Shown: piece after piece, positions 1 through 11,197 of the stretch
Position numbering within the stretch: position 1 is the first letter of the stretch
How the letters are laid out: every line of letters begins with the position of its first letter
Source of the DNA: Mortierella sp. BCC40632
Taxonomy: Eukaryota > Mortierellomycota > Mortierellomycetes > Mortierellales > Mortierellaceae
DNA: 64,000 nucleotides
Direction: 5' to 3'
NCBI GenBank assembly: GCA_011634665.1
Contig: WAEK01000002.1
Span: 2,072,001 to 2,136,000, forward strand
Notes under the pieces: model-generated
The model's input: the letters and a program-made list of their open reading frames with translations, nothing else
Database searches by the model: none
What the model was told of the DNA's origin: nothing
Made by a program: the position numbers and the translations under genes

Positions 1-191
1 TCAAGCGCAAAAAGAAAAAAAAGAACAGGGTACTGGAACTATTCGCCTCTGGAAGGAATGGAAAGAAGCGGATCTGACAAAAAAAAAAGAAAAGAAAAGA
101 AAAAGAAAAAAGAAAAAGGAAGATATGAAGTCACTACTGCTACTCTTTCATGTTCAGGATTACCCCCACCCCCTCTTGTTGCCTTGAAAAG

Positions 192-343
192 GAACAGGGG
201 GGAAGAGGAAAAGAGAACAGGATCAAGAGTTAGAGCAAAAGAGGGATGAGCTGGTTCGGAGATGGATACTCCTTCCCAACCAATCCAAGACTCTCAAGTC
301 AGTTGTCGAGAACAAAAAAAAAAAAAAATCGTTGTACATATAA
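192..343 (+). CDS. Possible last exon of a gene entering from the left edge
   Basis: An open frame reads a charged, coiled-coil-like stretch (about EQDQELEQKRDELVRRW, then a Leu/Lys-rich tail ending in Lys residues) and stops at a TAA at 341-343. It is preceded by a pyrimidine-rich run ending in AG at 190-191 that could be a 3' splice site. The first ~28 bases of the window are also Lys/Gln-rich in an open frame and end at a possible GT donor. The family is not recognised. It would converge with THOC5. This could equally be chance coding in low-complexity A-rich DNA. Confidence 0.25.
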
Positions 344-406
344 AGGAGAGACAGACCATTGCTGTTGCAAACAGCAAGTCGTAAATAAGCAACCTCTTGA
401 ATCAAC

Positions 407-500
407 TCTTTTTGTTTTTTTTTTTTTTGTTTTTTGTTTTTTTTTTTTTTTTTTGTTTGTTTGTTTGTTTGTTTGTTCGTTCGTTTGTTTGTTTGTTTGC
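407..500. repeat. Poly(T) tract followed by (TTTG)n
   Basis: A broken T-run at about 407-453 passes into roughly a dozen TTTG units, two of them mutated to TTCG. It lies in the gene-free stretch 344-602 downstream of THOC5, where nothing else is visible. Confidence 0.9.
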
Positions 501-602
501 TTCTATCTCTTTCAAGTCGATGACCAGTGGCTCTTGGATGTCTGGTGGATTGCTCAATAACAGAAACATGAGTGGTCTCTTTTGTTTTTTCTTTTTTCTG
601 TT

Positions 603-3569
603 TTAACTCGAGACGGTTTCCATGATCGTCGCGAGATCAGCAATAATCTTGGTCAGTTGTAGAGAGAGCAACATATTCCTCTCATTGGGCTCTGCACGGC
701 AAAGTGCGCTAGGCAACTCGGAATTAACAGTATTCTTTAGGGTTGTAAAAAGAAGAGAAAGGAAGGGAGGCCTTACCATGTTAGTTTCGTTTGAAATGAC
801 CAACAGAGTATCACTGGATTAAAAAAAAAATCAAGGAGATTTACCATAAGTGTATCCAAAAATGGCGATCGGTCTTCGCTCATTGAGGGTTGGCTTAGAG
901 GCATTGGAGAGGCTGCTCCCGAGATAGGTTCATCAACTGTCATACTATTGGATGGAGAGTGGTCAGCAGAAGATGCTCCTCCTGCTCCAGAGGCCTGGCT
1001 GGTCGACTTGAGCAAAGCTGGGAAGGCAGGGCCAGGCTTCAACTCCCAAAGAGGCATTCGGTCCACATAGGCAATCGAAATCTCAACTGTTGCATCCACC
1101 AAGACCGCCTTGGCGGACACGGTTCTGCTCGACAACTTGGGATCTGGCACCACAAACTGAACACTGTATCTTGACGAGTATTTAGCTGTGCTCTCGATCG
1201 GTCGCCAGCCTGTAATTGACACTTTGGTTCGAGCATTAAGGATTGCCTGTTGAAGATCATGCTGTTGCTGCTGGAGATGATACAGATCTGAGCCATCCTT
1301 ACTGCCGTACTTGGGTTTTGAAATAGTACCCTTCTCCAGATCTTCAAGCTGTCGTTCCAACGCCTTCCATGCCCGACGCCGATTCCGGATCATCCGGATG
1401 ACCTGGCTCAGGAACGCTCTATGATGTCCAGTCCCTGATAAGGTAGATGCCAACGCTGGCGTTTCGTCCTCTTCACCCATCGCTGCATTTGAGGGACCAG
1501 TACTTGTGGCAACACCCCAGCCTTGAGAGATAGGTCCCAAGAATTCAAGTCCACAGATTTCTTGAGCCCATCGGAAGGCATACCCACCCGATTGCTTCAC
1601 GTCCAAGACAAGATCTGATCCTTGTTCTCCCGCAGCGCCATCCGAAGAGACCAACGTATCATAAGAGGACAATCCTAAGAAAGCAGCCTCAGGGTTGGGA
1701 CAAATCTCGCCAAAATCCTGTGGGAAAAGTTCTTGAAGGAGTAGAGAAGAATCCAACTTGAGAATCCCTGGGGCTGCCTCGACTGCCACCACGACAATTC
1801 CAAGACGTGTAAGGTATCCAAATTTGAGATGCGCAATTGTGTGCGAACCAACATGGGCTACAGTTTTTTTTTTTTTTTTTTAAAAAAAAAGGATAAATTC
1901 TTAGCAAACAATATTACACAAAGCCGGTGGCACTTGCAATAGAGCTCGGTGTATTTCTTACCATCTTTCTTGACCTTAATGACAACATCTAACGGGAATC
2001 GCTCATACTGACTCTCGCTTGTAGAATCCGTGCCACGTCGACTATGGTTCTTTCCCTGGTTGTCATCGTCATCTGCAGGTCCATCCTTGGGTATCGATGG
2101 TGAGTCGGCAGCAAGCTGAGAATTAGACTTTGCCATGGCCGCTGGAAAAGCAAAGGATGCACCACTGCTAGATTGAGAGAGCGCTGCGACCGTGGAGGAG
2201 GCTGTAGCAGTGGTTGTGCTAGGTTTATTTTGTTGCAAGGATAGGATCCTGGCCTCGACCTGTGCTGCCTGGACATCTCCTTGGATCTCTGCTCGAACCT
2301 CTTCTCCAAAAGTTGCTGAGAATGCGCACGCCTGTCTGAATAGAATGTAGAGTGGATGAGGAAGCAACTGAGCAACATCATTCCGTCGTTGTAACTCGGC
2401 CGTCGCCACACGAAGTTGTGGTACATCTGCTGCCACTGACACATCGCCTCCCAAAGAATTCTGTGTACGAGTCGACCATTCAGGACCCATACTGGAGAGT
2501 GGATCAGATGGCAAGGATCCTGTGGTTGAGGTATTGCCTGCATCAAGAATTGATTTCAAATGTTGAATTGGTTCTGTGGGTTCCTCAAAAAGGTTCTGTA
2601 GCGACTGACTGCTATTGATATAGCCATCCAATTGTTTCTCAACCTTGCTCAGTTGTGCCTTCCGCAGCTTGTTGGATTTGGCTAATTGTGCCTTGACAGT
2701 CAAGAGTCGACGTTTTTCGGCATCATATCTTTTTCGTTCCTCGAGTTCAAATTGGAGTCGGTTGAGCATGAGTTGGTGGTCATCTGAGGAGGAGGCGACA
2801 AGGGCCTCGGGTGCTGTCTTCCGAAATTCATCCAGTGACACTAGCGGCACATCCTGATAAAATGTCCTATTGCAATTCGGTTGTTGGTTGGTTGGTTGGT
2901 TGGTTGTTGTCATTATTTATCGTTGTCATTATTAAGGTAATCAGAGAAAAGAAGGATGAGTACATGTGATGGCTGTAGATATCGAGGGTCCAGTAACTGC
3001 CAAGAATCGATTGTGAGACACTTACTCCATATCTCTACAACGTGCAATCTCGTTCAAGAGATATTTCCGTTGGTACTTGATATTTTGGTATCCAAGATCC
3101 GTGTTACCGACACTCAGCTTTTGTTCCGTCAGGTCGTTCCTGAGGTTGCGTTCATTCTGATGAATCTGACGGTTCAAGTTCTTGAGAAGCGAAAGGAGAG
3201 AGCTGCTCTTGAGAATACCTTCCTGAAGTTTTCCCAACAACTCAGCGTCCATTGGCTGCTGCATGTCATTTTTTTTTTAATTGTCGTGGAGGTTTCGAGA
3301 AGGGGTCAGCAAGGGGTCTTACGATGTGCGTGCGCTGCATCTACTACTGCCACAAGAATAGAGGACATCAACATGAAATCAAGAAATACCTCGGTCTGAT
3401 CAACATCCATAGCCGTATCATCCTCTGACTTGGATGCCGCAAATTGATGCTGCTTTCTCAGTTCCAGGAGTTGTGATGAGAGTGCCTGCAGCTCATGACA
3501 AATTTTGGAAACATCCTGTGGGTAGCTGGCTGCTGCAGAATTGTTGGATTGAGATGAGGCCAAAGTCAT
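603..3569 (-). CDS. THOC5: THO complex subunit 5 (THOC5-like)
   Basis: THOC5 is a subunit of the THO/TREX complex, which couples transcription to mRNA packaging and nuclear export. Translation starts at ATG 3567-3569 and ends at TAA 603-605, over several exons. The first exons read a coiled-coil N-terminus (CHELQALSSQLLELRKQ, then LLSLLKNLNRQIHQNERN and NIKYQRKYLLNEIARCRDME). Splicing into an exon starting TFYQDVPLVSLDEF reproduces the family motif (human: IDLVSLEEF). Then come a long coiled coil, the conserved LPHPLYILFRQACAF segment, an acidic/Ser linker, YAFRWAQEICGLEF, and a last exon reading NERNMLLSLQLTKIIADL. An in-frame stop upstream of 3569 near a good 3' splice site leaves a non-coding or further 5' exon possible. 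Divergent from DYM. Confidence 0.85.
2882..2912. repeat. (GGTT)n in a THOC5 intron
   Basis: About six tandem GGTT units lie inside a THOC5 intron. Translated, they give a spurious NQPTNQQ peptide that is not part of the protein. Confidence 0.8.
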
Positions 3570-4436
3570 GATGCTGACAGATTCCTGGACAAGCAGCTTC
3601 TCCGATGCATGAATGGATAGCAGACAGACAGGGTGTTTGCCTTTTTTCTGTTAAAAAAAACCGTGACTGGCTCTGAATTCTATGGGCCATGCTCTTAGTC
3701 CTACCAAAATTTAAAGCGGAAACAACTCAGGGACTTCCTCCAGACCTGTGTACTACAACTGAGTCGTTTTCTATTTCCAATATTACATTGGGTTTCGGTG
3801 GCCGCCATATCCAAGATCAACTCTCTAGTAGAACTGGGGAAGGGAACTTTTTTTTTTTTTTTTTTTTTTTTTTGGCGGGGGTTCGCTTCATTTTCGACTC
3901 TTGAGAATCCAACAGACATTCTCGCATTCTCGAAGAGTTTCCAAAAGCCTATCTTGGCTTGTCGTGCAACAACTCAGTCCTATATTTTCCTCATTTTCTT
4001 ACGCCCATATTCCTAATTTCGAGTGGGAAGGAACACGCAACACATACACGCCCTTCCTGCTCACTCAAAGCTTCCCAGGACGAAAACAACGCTTTGGGTG
4101 ATACAGGTGAGGCATAGAACAACGCAAACCAGGCTCGACAATTCGTAGAGCTACACGTATCGGTGTTGCCTCTGCCAGCTCACCAGAGAGTATGCTAAAC
4201 TTGGAACTGAGCAGTGCCGCCTCTCCAAGCAGTCACGACCTTTTTTTTGGAGCACTTTGCCACTTGGCGTGTTGGCGTGTCCAGGTTGCATGCGATGATG
4301 AAAGATTGGGGCGTTCCATCTTAACTCTCTTTTACTTTCTGCTGCACAATCACTTTACCCGTTACAACGACAACCGTGCATTCGCCTACAACCCTTCAGT
4401 GCGCGCGCAGACACATGCTCTAGTGGATGCATTGTC
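3570..4436. promoter_or_regulatory. Divergent promoter region between THOC5 and DYM
   Basis: About 870 bp separate the two start codons. The stretch holds a T-run at about 3848-3873 and short overlapping frames with no recognisable protein. It must contain the promoters and 5' UTRs of both genes; no individual element could be identified with confidence. Confidence 0.5.
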
Positions 4437-7400
4437 ATGTCCACACAACCCGACCCGGCCAGGGCGACTTCTCCTTCTCCAGTAGTACAAGCGTCCAAGT
4501 CATTGGCCCCAATCGCACCAGCCCATCAAAGATTGCCTCCCGAAGTAGCTGTCCCATTTGATCAGCTCGAGATTGGCCCAACGCACAGGAAGACAGGAAC
4601 TCCCATCGCATTCGGAGGAAACATCGCCCCTGTCCAGCCCTCGCATTCTACAGGACTCACGAGTACTCGTAGCTCGTTTAGTCTTGGCGAGCGCTCGGAT
4701 CTTGCAAACGCGTATCCTTCAGGGCCCTTTACCCAGGGTACTGATAGATCACACCCCAGTGGACTCCCAATACCTGGGGCTTCATACTCCTCTCCAAGAT
4801 CAGTGGACGGCCTCGGTGCAGAGAGCGCTCTTGAGTCCTTGAACAAAAGAGACGCGTTCTCATCGAATCAAGCCGCTGGTCGTGGCAAACGCCGATCACT
4901 TTTCCTTTACCAGTCAACATCCACCGAGACCAGTTCAGCAATCAATACTCCAGAGTCAGACAGGAGCCACCCTTCTGGATACTATACCTTTGCCCCAGAT
5001 CATTCAGGGGTATCACAGGACGTTCCAAGCCCAGGACCCCAGTCGCCCTCCTTTTCCATCTCTTCTCTCTCTGGAATCATTCCAACGTCCACATCGATCT
5101 CGAGTCTTATCAGTTCTGCACAGTCCAAGCCTCCTGCACTAGAGTTTAGACATCCGATCATCATCAAGGAACTTGAGACTATTAGCATTCTTGGATCACT
5201 CCAAATACTGGCCACAAAGACTCTGTGTTCATCACGAGTGCTAAGCAGGATCGACACCATTGGCTGGTACTCTATTCTTGGCGCCCAAAAGTTCCCGGCA
5301 ATCACATCTTGGTAAGAGGATTATTCTGACAATCCTTTGTTTGAGTGCAACGCAAACCTGGAAGATAGTCCTAGTCGAGAAACTCACGGAGCAACTCGCA
5401 TTTCCTTCGATAGTCAAGACGCATATGATATTGAGATGGCAACAACCTGCATGGCGATCGAGTTTGGTACGATTCTGAAACACCCCCCCTTCTCTTTATT
5501 TCGCGAAGGGAAAAGTGGGGAATAGAGGACCAATCTACTGCTATGGCTTCCGCAAGTGAATCCAACTAACCCAAACTTTGTCCATGTACCTGATGACTCT
5601 AGGCGCAAACAATGTGCAAACCCAGAACTTTAATACGCTCATTCTGCAGTTACTCTCTCAGATCAAGCTTGTAAAGGATCAGGACTATAAAGGGTGAGGA
5701 TCACCGCGACCGTTGTGATTTCGTGATGAGATACAATACCTGGAATCTCAACATGAAAAACTGACTGGAGATGACTTTTGTGTTTCCTTGATCAGAGATA
5801 TACCCAGCCATGCCTATAACGCCCTATTCTTGACACGAGTCTTTCTCAACCACTTTATTGCGCACCTGGGACCAGGGGAGTTGGTTTCCTTTGTTGAAGG
5901 TTTGGACGTGCCTCTATTTTTTTTTCTAAGGATGATGGATCAATGGAATCTGTTTTTATCTGTTCGCTTACCCAGGACGTGTCATTGCTTGATCCTTGTC
6001 GGTATGGTATAGGATCAGATCTTTCTGCAGAGGCACAGCAGGAAGCTCTTGGGATTGTGTCATTCAAAGGATGTAAGCTTGGCGTAGATCAGTCCATCGT
6101 TTTGGACAAGAGACCATATGCGGAGCAATTGATCCAAGGAGTAATAGATATTATACTCAACTTGGATGCAGGGTACTGAATTTTTTTTTATTTTTCATCT
6201 AAAGCGAGCAGAATGAGTTTGTAGTGTTTCTTTGGTTCCAGCGCTGATGATTAACTGACTGAACCTCCTCCTCTACCTCTGTTGAATTACGTTATAACTA
6301 GAGCATCTCCATCGGCATACGAGTTTTATGAGGAGACATTGAACTTAGTCATTGTAATGACTTCAACGCAACTACAACTTCCAACCTCGGCTCGCAATGA
6401 AAACAACTATTTTCTTAACATGATACTTCAAAGATTCGGGTAAGGTTTGTCTCGGATGAAATTGACCCCCTTTCGTCTGCATGGTAAACTAGCTTCGCTG
6501 ACAGTCTATGAACCTTTTTGAAACGCCTCAAAGGCCCATAGCCAATAGATTAATATTGAGACTCCTTTGGAATTTTACGGATCAACGACCGAGTCCTCCA
6601 CATACTGGCAGTCTAGTCTATAATGCATACAGCTACCTCTTCTCCAAGACCGGGTCTTCCCCATCTTCTGAACCACACCCTATAGCGGACAGGAGTTTGC
6701 TGTTGCTCTTGTTGTTCCATGTACAGGACAGAAGTGACCCTAGCAGGGATGAGTTCAGAAAGGCCATTCGCAATATCCGGGATGAAAGAGGTTTGTTCAT
6801 GTCAACTGCTTGGTTTTTTTCTTACTTATGGTGTTGAAATGTCGAGGCTGAGGTTAAGGAAAAGGAATTGACTAATCCGTTACTGCTTCTTTAGGCTCAA
6901 TGACTGATGATCAAACGGAGGATGCGATCTTTATACCCTTTCGCAAGATCTTTCATGTTATCTGCCAGTACGAAAAAAAAATCTCCCGATGGCAATTGAT
7001 TTGGGACTTGGACATCTGCTTATGATGCCTCCCTTTGTTTACTAATTGATCCAATTGAATTTCTTGCATTTTTAGACAAATCCACTGCGAAGAGGTGTGC
7101 TTGCTTTTGCATGTTCTGCTTGTGGAAAACACATACTTCCGGACATATGTCCTCTCTCGGACAGATCCAGAAACTCTGGTAAAAATCCCTTTTTTTTTAC
7201 ATCCTGTCACTGCTGTTGAGCTTGATCTAGCTGTTTTACTGCCTTTGGAAAGTGAATTTTTATGCTCATTCTTGACCCTTTTTTTCTTTCCTTAATTCTA
7301 AAATAGTATCTTCCGATTCTTAGGATGGTGTATGAGGGTGTAGAAGGGAAAACCAACTACTCCCAAGTCTATGTCCTTTTGGTTATTCTAATGCTGTTCA

Positions 7401-8033
7401 GTGAAGACGAGGTTTTTAACGATAGCATTCAAAAGATTGTAAGTCTGTTGTTGTTTTTGCTGCAATGCTCGCTTGCTCTGGCTCTCATAAAAGTGATCAG
7501 AGATTTTGACTATTTACATGGCCAAAATATATATAAATATATATGGCGCCAATTACTGCTTTGATCCTACTGAATCATTAGACAATGACTTATCAGCCCT
7601 GGTTTACAGAAAGGTTGCTAAAATCTATCTCCTTGGGTGGTCTTGCGGCGGCCATTGTCATCCGAACTATCCAGTATAATCTCGCCCAGCACAAGGTATG
7701 TCCTGCGGGTAGCAGTAGCTCTTTTTCTTTTCTTTTTCTTTTTTTGCGAGTAAAAATCAACGAAAGGAGACTTTTTTTCTTCTCAGGGACTTACCAGTAC
7801 TGGGGGAAAACATGGATGCTGTTAGGATGTCTATTTCCATACGAGCTCTTTGGCTATCCTAGCCAACATGTCCAATTCGATTCAAGACATCCATCCATAC
7901 GTCTCTCAGAGACTTGTTACCCTGTTTGACATTGTAGCGAGGCGATACCAAAAGCTCGTCAATAAACAGATGCAACAGGATGAACAAGTCGAAAAGGTGA
8001 GCTTTGACTTATTTCAAGAATGTGCTCACACCC

Positions 8034-8069
<36 letters not shown>

Positions 8070-8755
8070 TCTTGGCTCACTCAACGCTTGACTATTTTTT
8101 GGTTATATATAAACTCTAGAGCTCGGATGTGATCATTTATGGTGACATGGTAATACTTGTGCTGGAGATCATCAACTCGGCACTGACGCACAAGCTCAAA
8201 GCAAATCCTCAGCTTGTGTACTCACTTCTCCACAAGCAAGAAATGTTTGCCTATTTTCGAAATGACCTCAAGTTCAAAGAGCTCATCCAAAACATTGAGT
8301 TGGCAGTAAACTATTTCCAACAAAAAGTGAGCGAAGCGAATCTCAAGGCACCTACACCTGAGGAAGTGGCCCAGGTGATTCAGAATGCGTCTCGAACATG
8401 GCCACCCAATGTCATGAAGGTGTTTCCGGACATCAAGTTCCAGTATGAGGAAGAAGAACAGTCAAACGAGTTCTTTTGCCCATATGTGTGGTCACTCTTG
8501 TACAGGAACATGTATGTTTACTGGGATGAGGAAAAAACCAAGATCCTTCATGAATATCGAACGGTAAGGATGATCCTCCTATTCTTTTTTCCTCTTCTTC
8601 CTATTTCTCCCTTTATGCTGATCTCGCCTCACCTGAGAGAAAAAATGAAGGATGAAAGATGCTGACATGGAACCCTTTCTTATCCACTCTAGGTCGTTAA
8701 TGATGAAGAAGCGTTTGAGGGTGTACCGACGGGCGGTCAAACGGCACTATCATAA
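4437..8755 (+). CDS. DYM: Dymeclin-family protein with long N-terminal extension
   Basis: Dymeclin is a Golgi-associated protein needed for normal Golgi organisation and traffic. The C-terminal two thirds match the human protein segment by segment: ANNVQTQNFNTLILQLLSQI, IANRLILRLLWNFTDQRP, YFRTYVLSRTDPETL, ERLLKSISLGGLAAAIVIRT (then IQYN), LEIINSALTHKL and EEQSNEFFCPYVWSLLYRNM, ending at TAA 8753-8755. The first exon starts at ATG 4437 and runs ~290 codons. Its first ~240 residues are Ser/Pro-rich and unlike known dymeclins; its end (SRIDTIGWYSILGAQKFP) resembles the family's N-terminal D-x-F-W motif, followed by a GTAAGA donor. There are about ten introns, several with T-runs. The N-terminal Gly of animal dymeclin (myristoylated) is absent from this start. 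The exon between 5314 and 5600 is uncertain. Confidence 0.88.
8041..8066. repeat. Poly(T) tract in a DYM intron
   Basis: About 28 consecutive T lie within an intron, on the coding strand, shortly upstream of the 3' splice site before the exon reading SDVIIYGDMVILVLEI. Confidence 0.9.
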
Positions 8756-9145
8756 AACACCATCGCAATTGAATCAAGGGAATGACTCTGACTCTTGTTC
8801 TCACCACTCTTGGCTCAATAAATGAAAAAAAATAATTTACGCTAAACCAAAAACGCGAACAGGAAATGAACGATCATTCTTTTTTCTTTCCCCCAATCTC
8901 CTGTTACCAGGTAATCTTCTTTTTGTATATCAGTCGAGTACACACGCTAAAAAAAAAGGAATAGAAAAAGAAAACAAAATATTGTATTTTGCAACAGTGT
9001 CCAGTTGGCAGGTTGTGAACGACTCGGGTTCTTTTAGAGTGAATGCGATCTCGGCTCAATTCAAGAGATGATGATCAAGCATAAGAACGGGGGTTCTTTG
9101 CTGTTGACTAAGATGCTTACTATTTCTCTCCCCTTCATCTCTCTC

Positions 9146-9180
<35 letters not shown>

Positions 9181-10484
9181 TTCTCTCCTTTATTCCTTCC
9201 TTCCCTCCCTTCTTCTCGCCTCTCCTACTCTTATTCCCCCCTGTCATTAGGAGGTGCTTTCTATCTAAATGGGGATCTGTGGCTTTTAGGAACCAAGGGA
9301 TCTGATATTTCTTGACTATAATCTGTTATTCTGGAAAAGAACAAGGCAGAGGTCAAAATGAAAAAAAAGACTGACTGAGTAGCACACACATACACAGAGA
9401 GAGAGAGAGAGAGAGAGCGACTCTAGGACACTTACTGTATTATCTTTTGTTTCCGGTGTACCTGGAATTTAGCGCGATCAAAGAAAGTGAGGTCGGGCCT
9501 ACTTTTTTTTTTCAGTAAATGCTCAACTAGTAACATGTGGCCTACAATGACTACAGGAGATTCGCAGCTTAAGTTGAATGGATACTATAGACAGTGATTT
9601 GGCTAACTTAGGGTTTTTTCGCTAAAAACGCGGGCAAGAGGAATTTTGCTTAGCTGAAGACTGATGCTTTCATACGATGGAGAAGGGGACCATGAGAAGG
9701 TAGGAAGAGTATATGTTTGAGAATGAGAAGGAGAGTAAGATAGGGAAAGAGGAGGGTGGATTGGCCGAAAGGGGCAAATGGATGAATGGACGAAGGAGAG
9801 CCAGCAACCAGATATGTAAAGGAAGGGGACTGAGGGATGATGGTGTTCCGACTCCATCTCTCATTCTCTCTTTTTTTTTTTTTTTTTTTTTTTTCTAGGA
9901 GGGGCTAACTTGATTTGAAAGGAGTGACAGGCGCGCGCTTGGTAGCTGTGCCGCCCCTAGCACTCAAGCGGCTCAAGGGACAAACCTTCGAAGCGAGCAC
10001 CCTCTCTCCTGAGAGCAGTACGCGACCGTTCTTGATTTCTCTGCCTTTTTGAACCCAAATCATTCAGGATGCCAAGGGCTACTGGTGCTACAAGGGTGGG
10101 ACGATTGATCCACAAACACCAGAAAAGATCGACCCACCTTCTCCTCCCGCTCAAGGGAAAGAAAAGAAAAAGAAAAAGAAAAAGAAAAGGGCTGGACCAG
10201 ATCTTGGTCTAAACAAAATCGAGACCCTCGGTTTCCTGAACCGACACGGCAAAAGGCTGCAGGGGGGAAAGTCTAAGGGGTGTGCGTTAAGCTGCAGGTA
10301 GGGAGGGCACCCAAAAGGGAATAAGTGGTCGCACTTTTTTGCCTTTCAACTTTTTTTTTTTTTTTTTTTTGCTTCTTTTTGCTTCCTCTCAACGCCTACC
10401 TATTCTGTATCCTCCCGTTTCCTCCGTAACACCAGCCTCAGCATCACATCAAAAGAGTATCAAAAGGACAACTATTGTTCCCCA
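8756..10484. other. Gene-free stretch downstream of DYM
   Basis: About 1.7 kb holding an AATAAA at 8817-8822, 62 nt after the DYM stop and a likely poly(A) signal; CT-rich DNA at about 9127-9190; a (GA)n run near 9395-9417; T-runs near 9870-9894 and 10350-10370; and a (GAAAAA)-like run near 10150-10185. No open frame resembles a protein. The right end is presumably the ABCG promoter and 5' UTR. Confidence 0.6.
8817..8822 (+). terminator. Candidate poly(A) signal of DYM
   Basis: AATAAA in an A-rich context 62 nt after the DYM stop codon. Position and sequence fit a 3'-end processing signal; cleavage is not demonstrated. Confidence 0.4.
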
Positions 10485-11160
10485 ATGGCAGATTTGTGCG
10501 AAAAGAGTACTGACCCAAGTGCTGAACCGCCAAGCGAACAAGAGGTATCCATTAGGGTCCAAGCAAAAGACTTGTCCGTCTCAATATCAGCTAGAGATGC
10601 ACCTGCTATCCGGTTTTTCAAAAAGGCTATCCAACAAGCAAAGCGCATTGTTGGATCTCCGTCCCGAGAGTCACAGTCGCCAAACGTGATTAGAATAGAG
10701 AATGAGGTGACCGGGAATGTCACTTCCATCCTTCACAATGTCAGCCTAACGGCTGAACCTGGCCAAGGTATGAAATGAAAATAATAGACACCTTTTCTGA
10801 CCACCTACATCTCACATTCCACCTCACTCCTTCATTTTTCTCTGCCCCATTTTTTTAATGAACGACTTGACTTCTGACTATCTTCTACTTGCGCATCCTC
10901 AGTGTGTTTGGTGGTAGGCGGGTCCGGTTCAGGGAAGACCACCTTGCTTACCACTCTCGCTGGAAGGATGGACCCAGGGAATACCGCTATTTCTGGAGAA
11001 ATCCTGTTCAATGATGAAAGGCCAAAGCACTATTGGAATTCAAATCTTGTCGGCTATCTACAACAAGAAGACTATCTACTCCCCTATCTCACGTAAGTAA
11101 GCAGATCTGACAAATCACTCTATTTCCAGTCCTGTAATACTAGGTATTCATTACTCAGAG

Positions 11161-11197
<37 letters not shown>

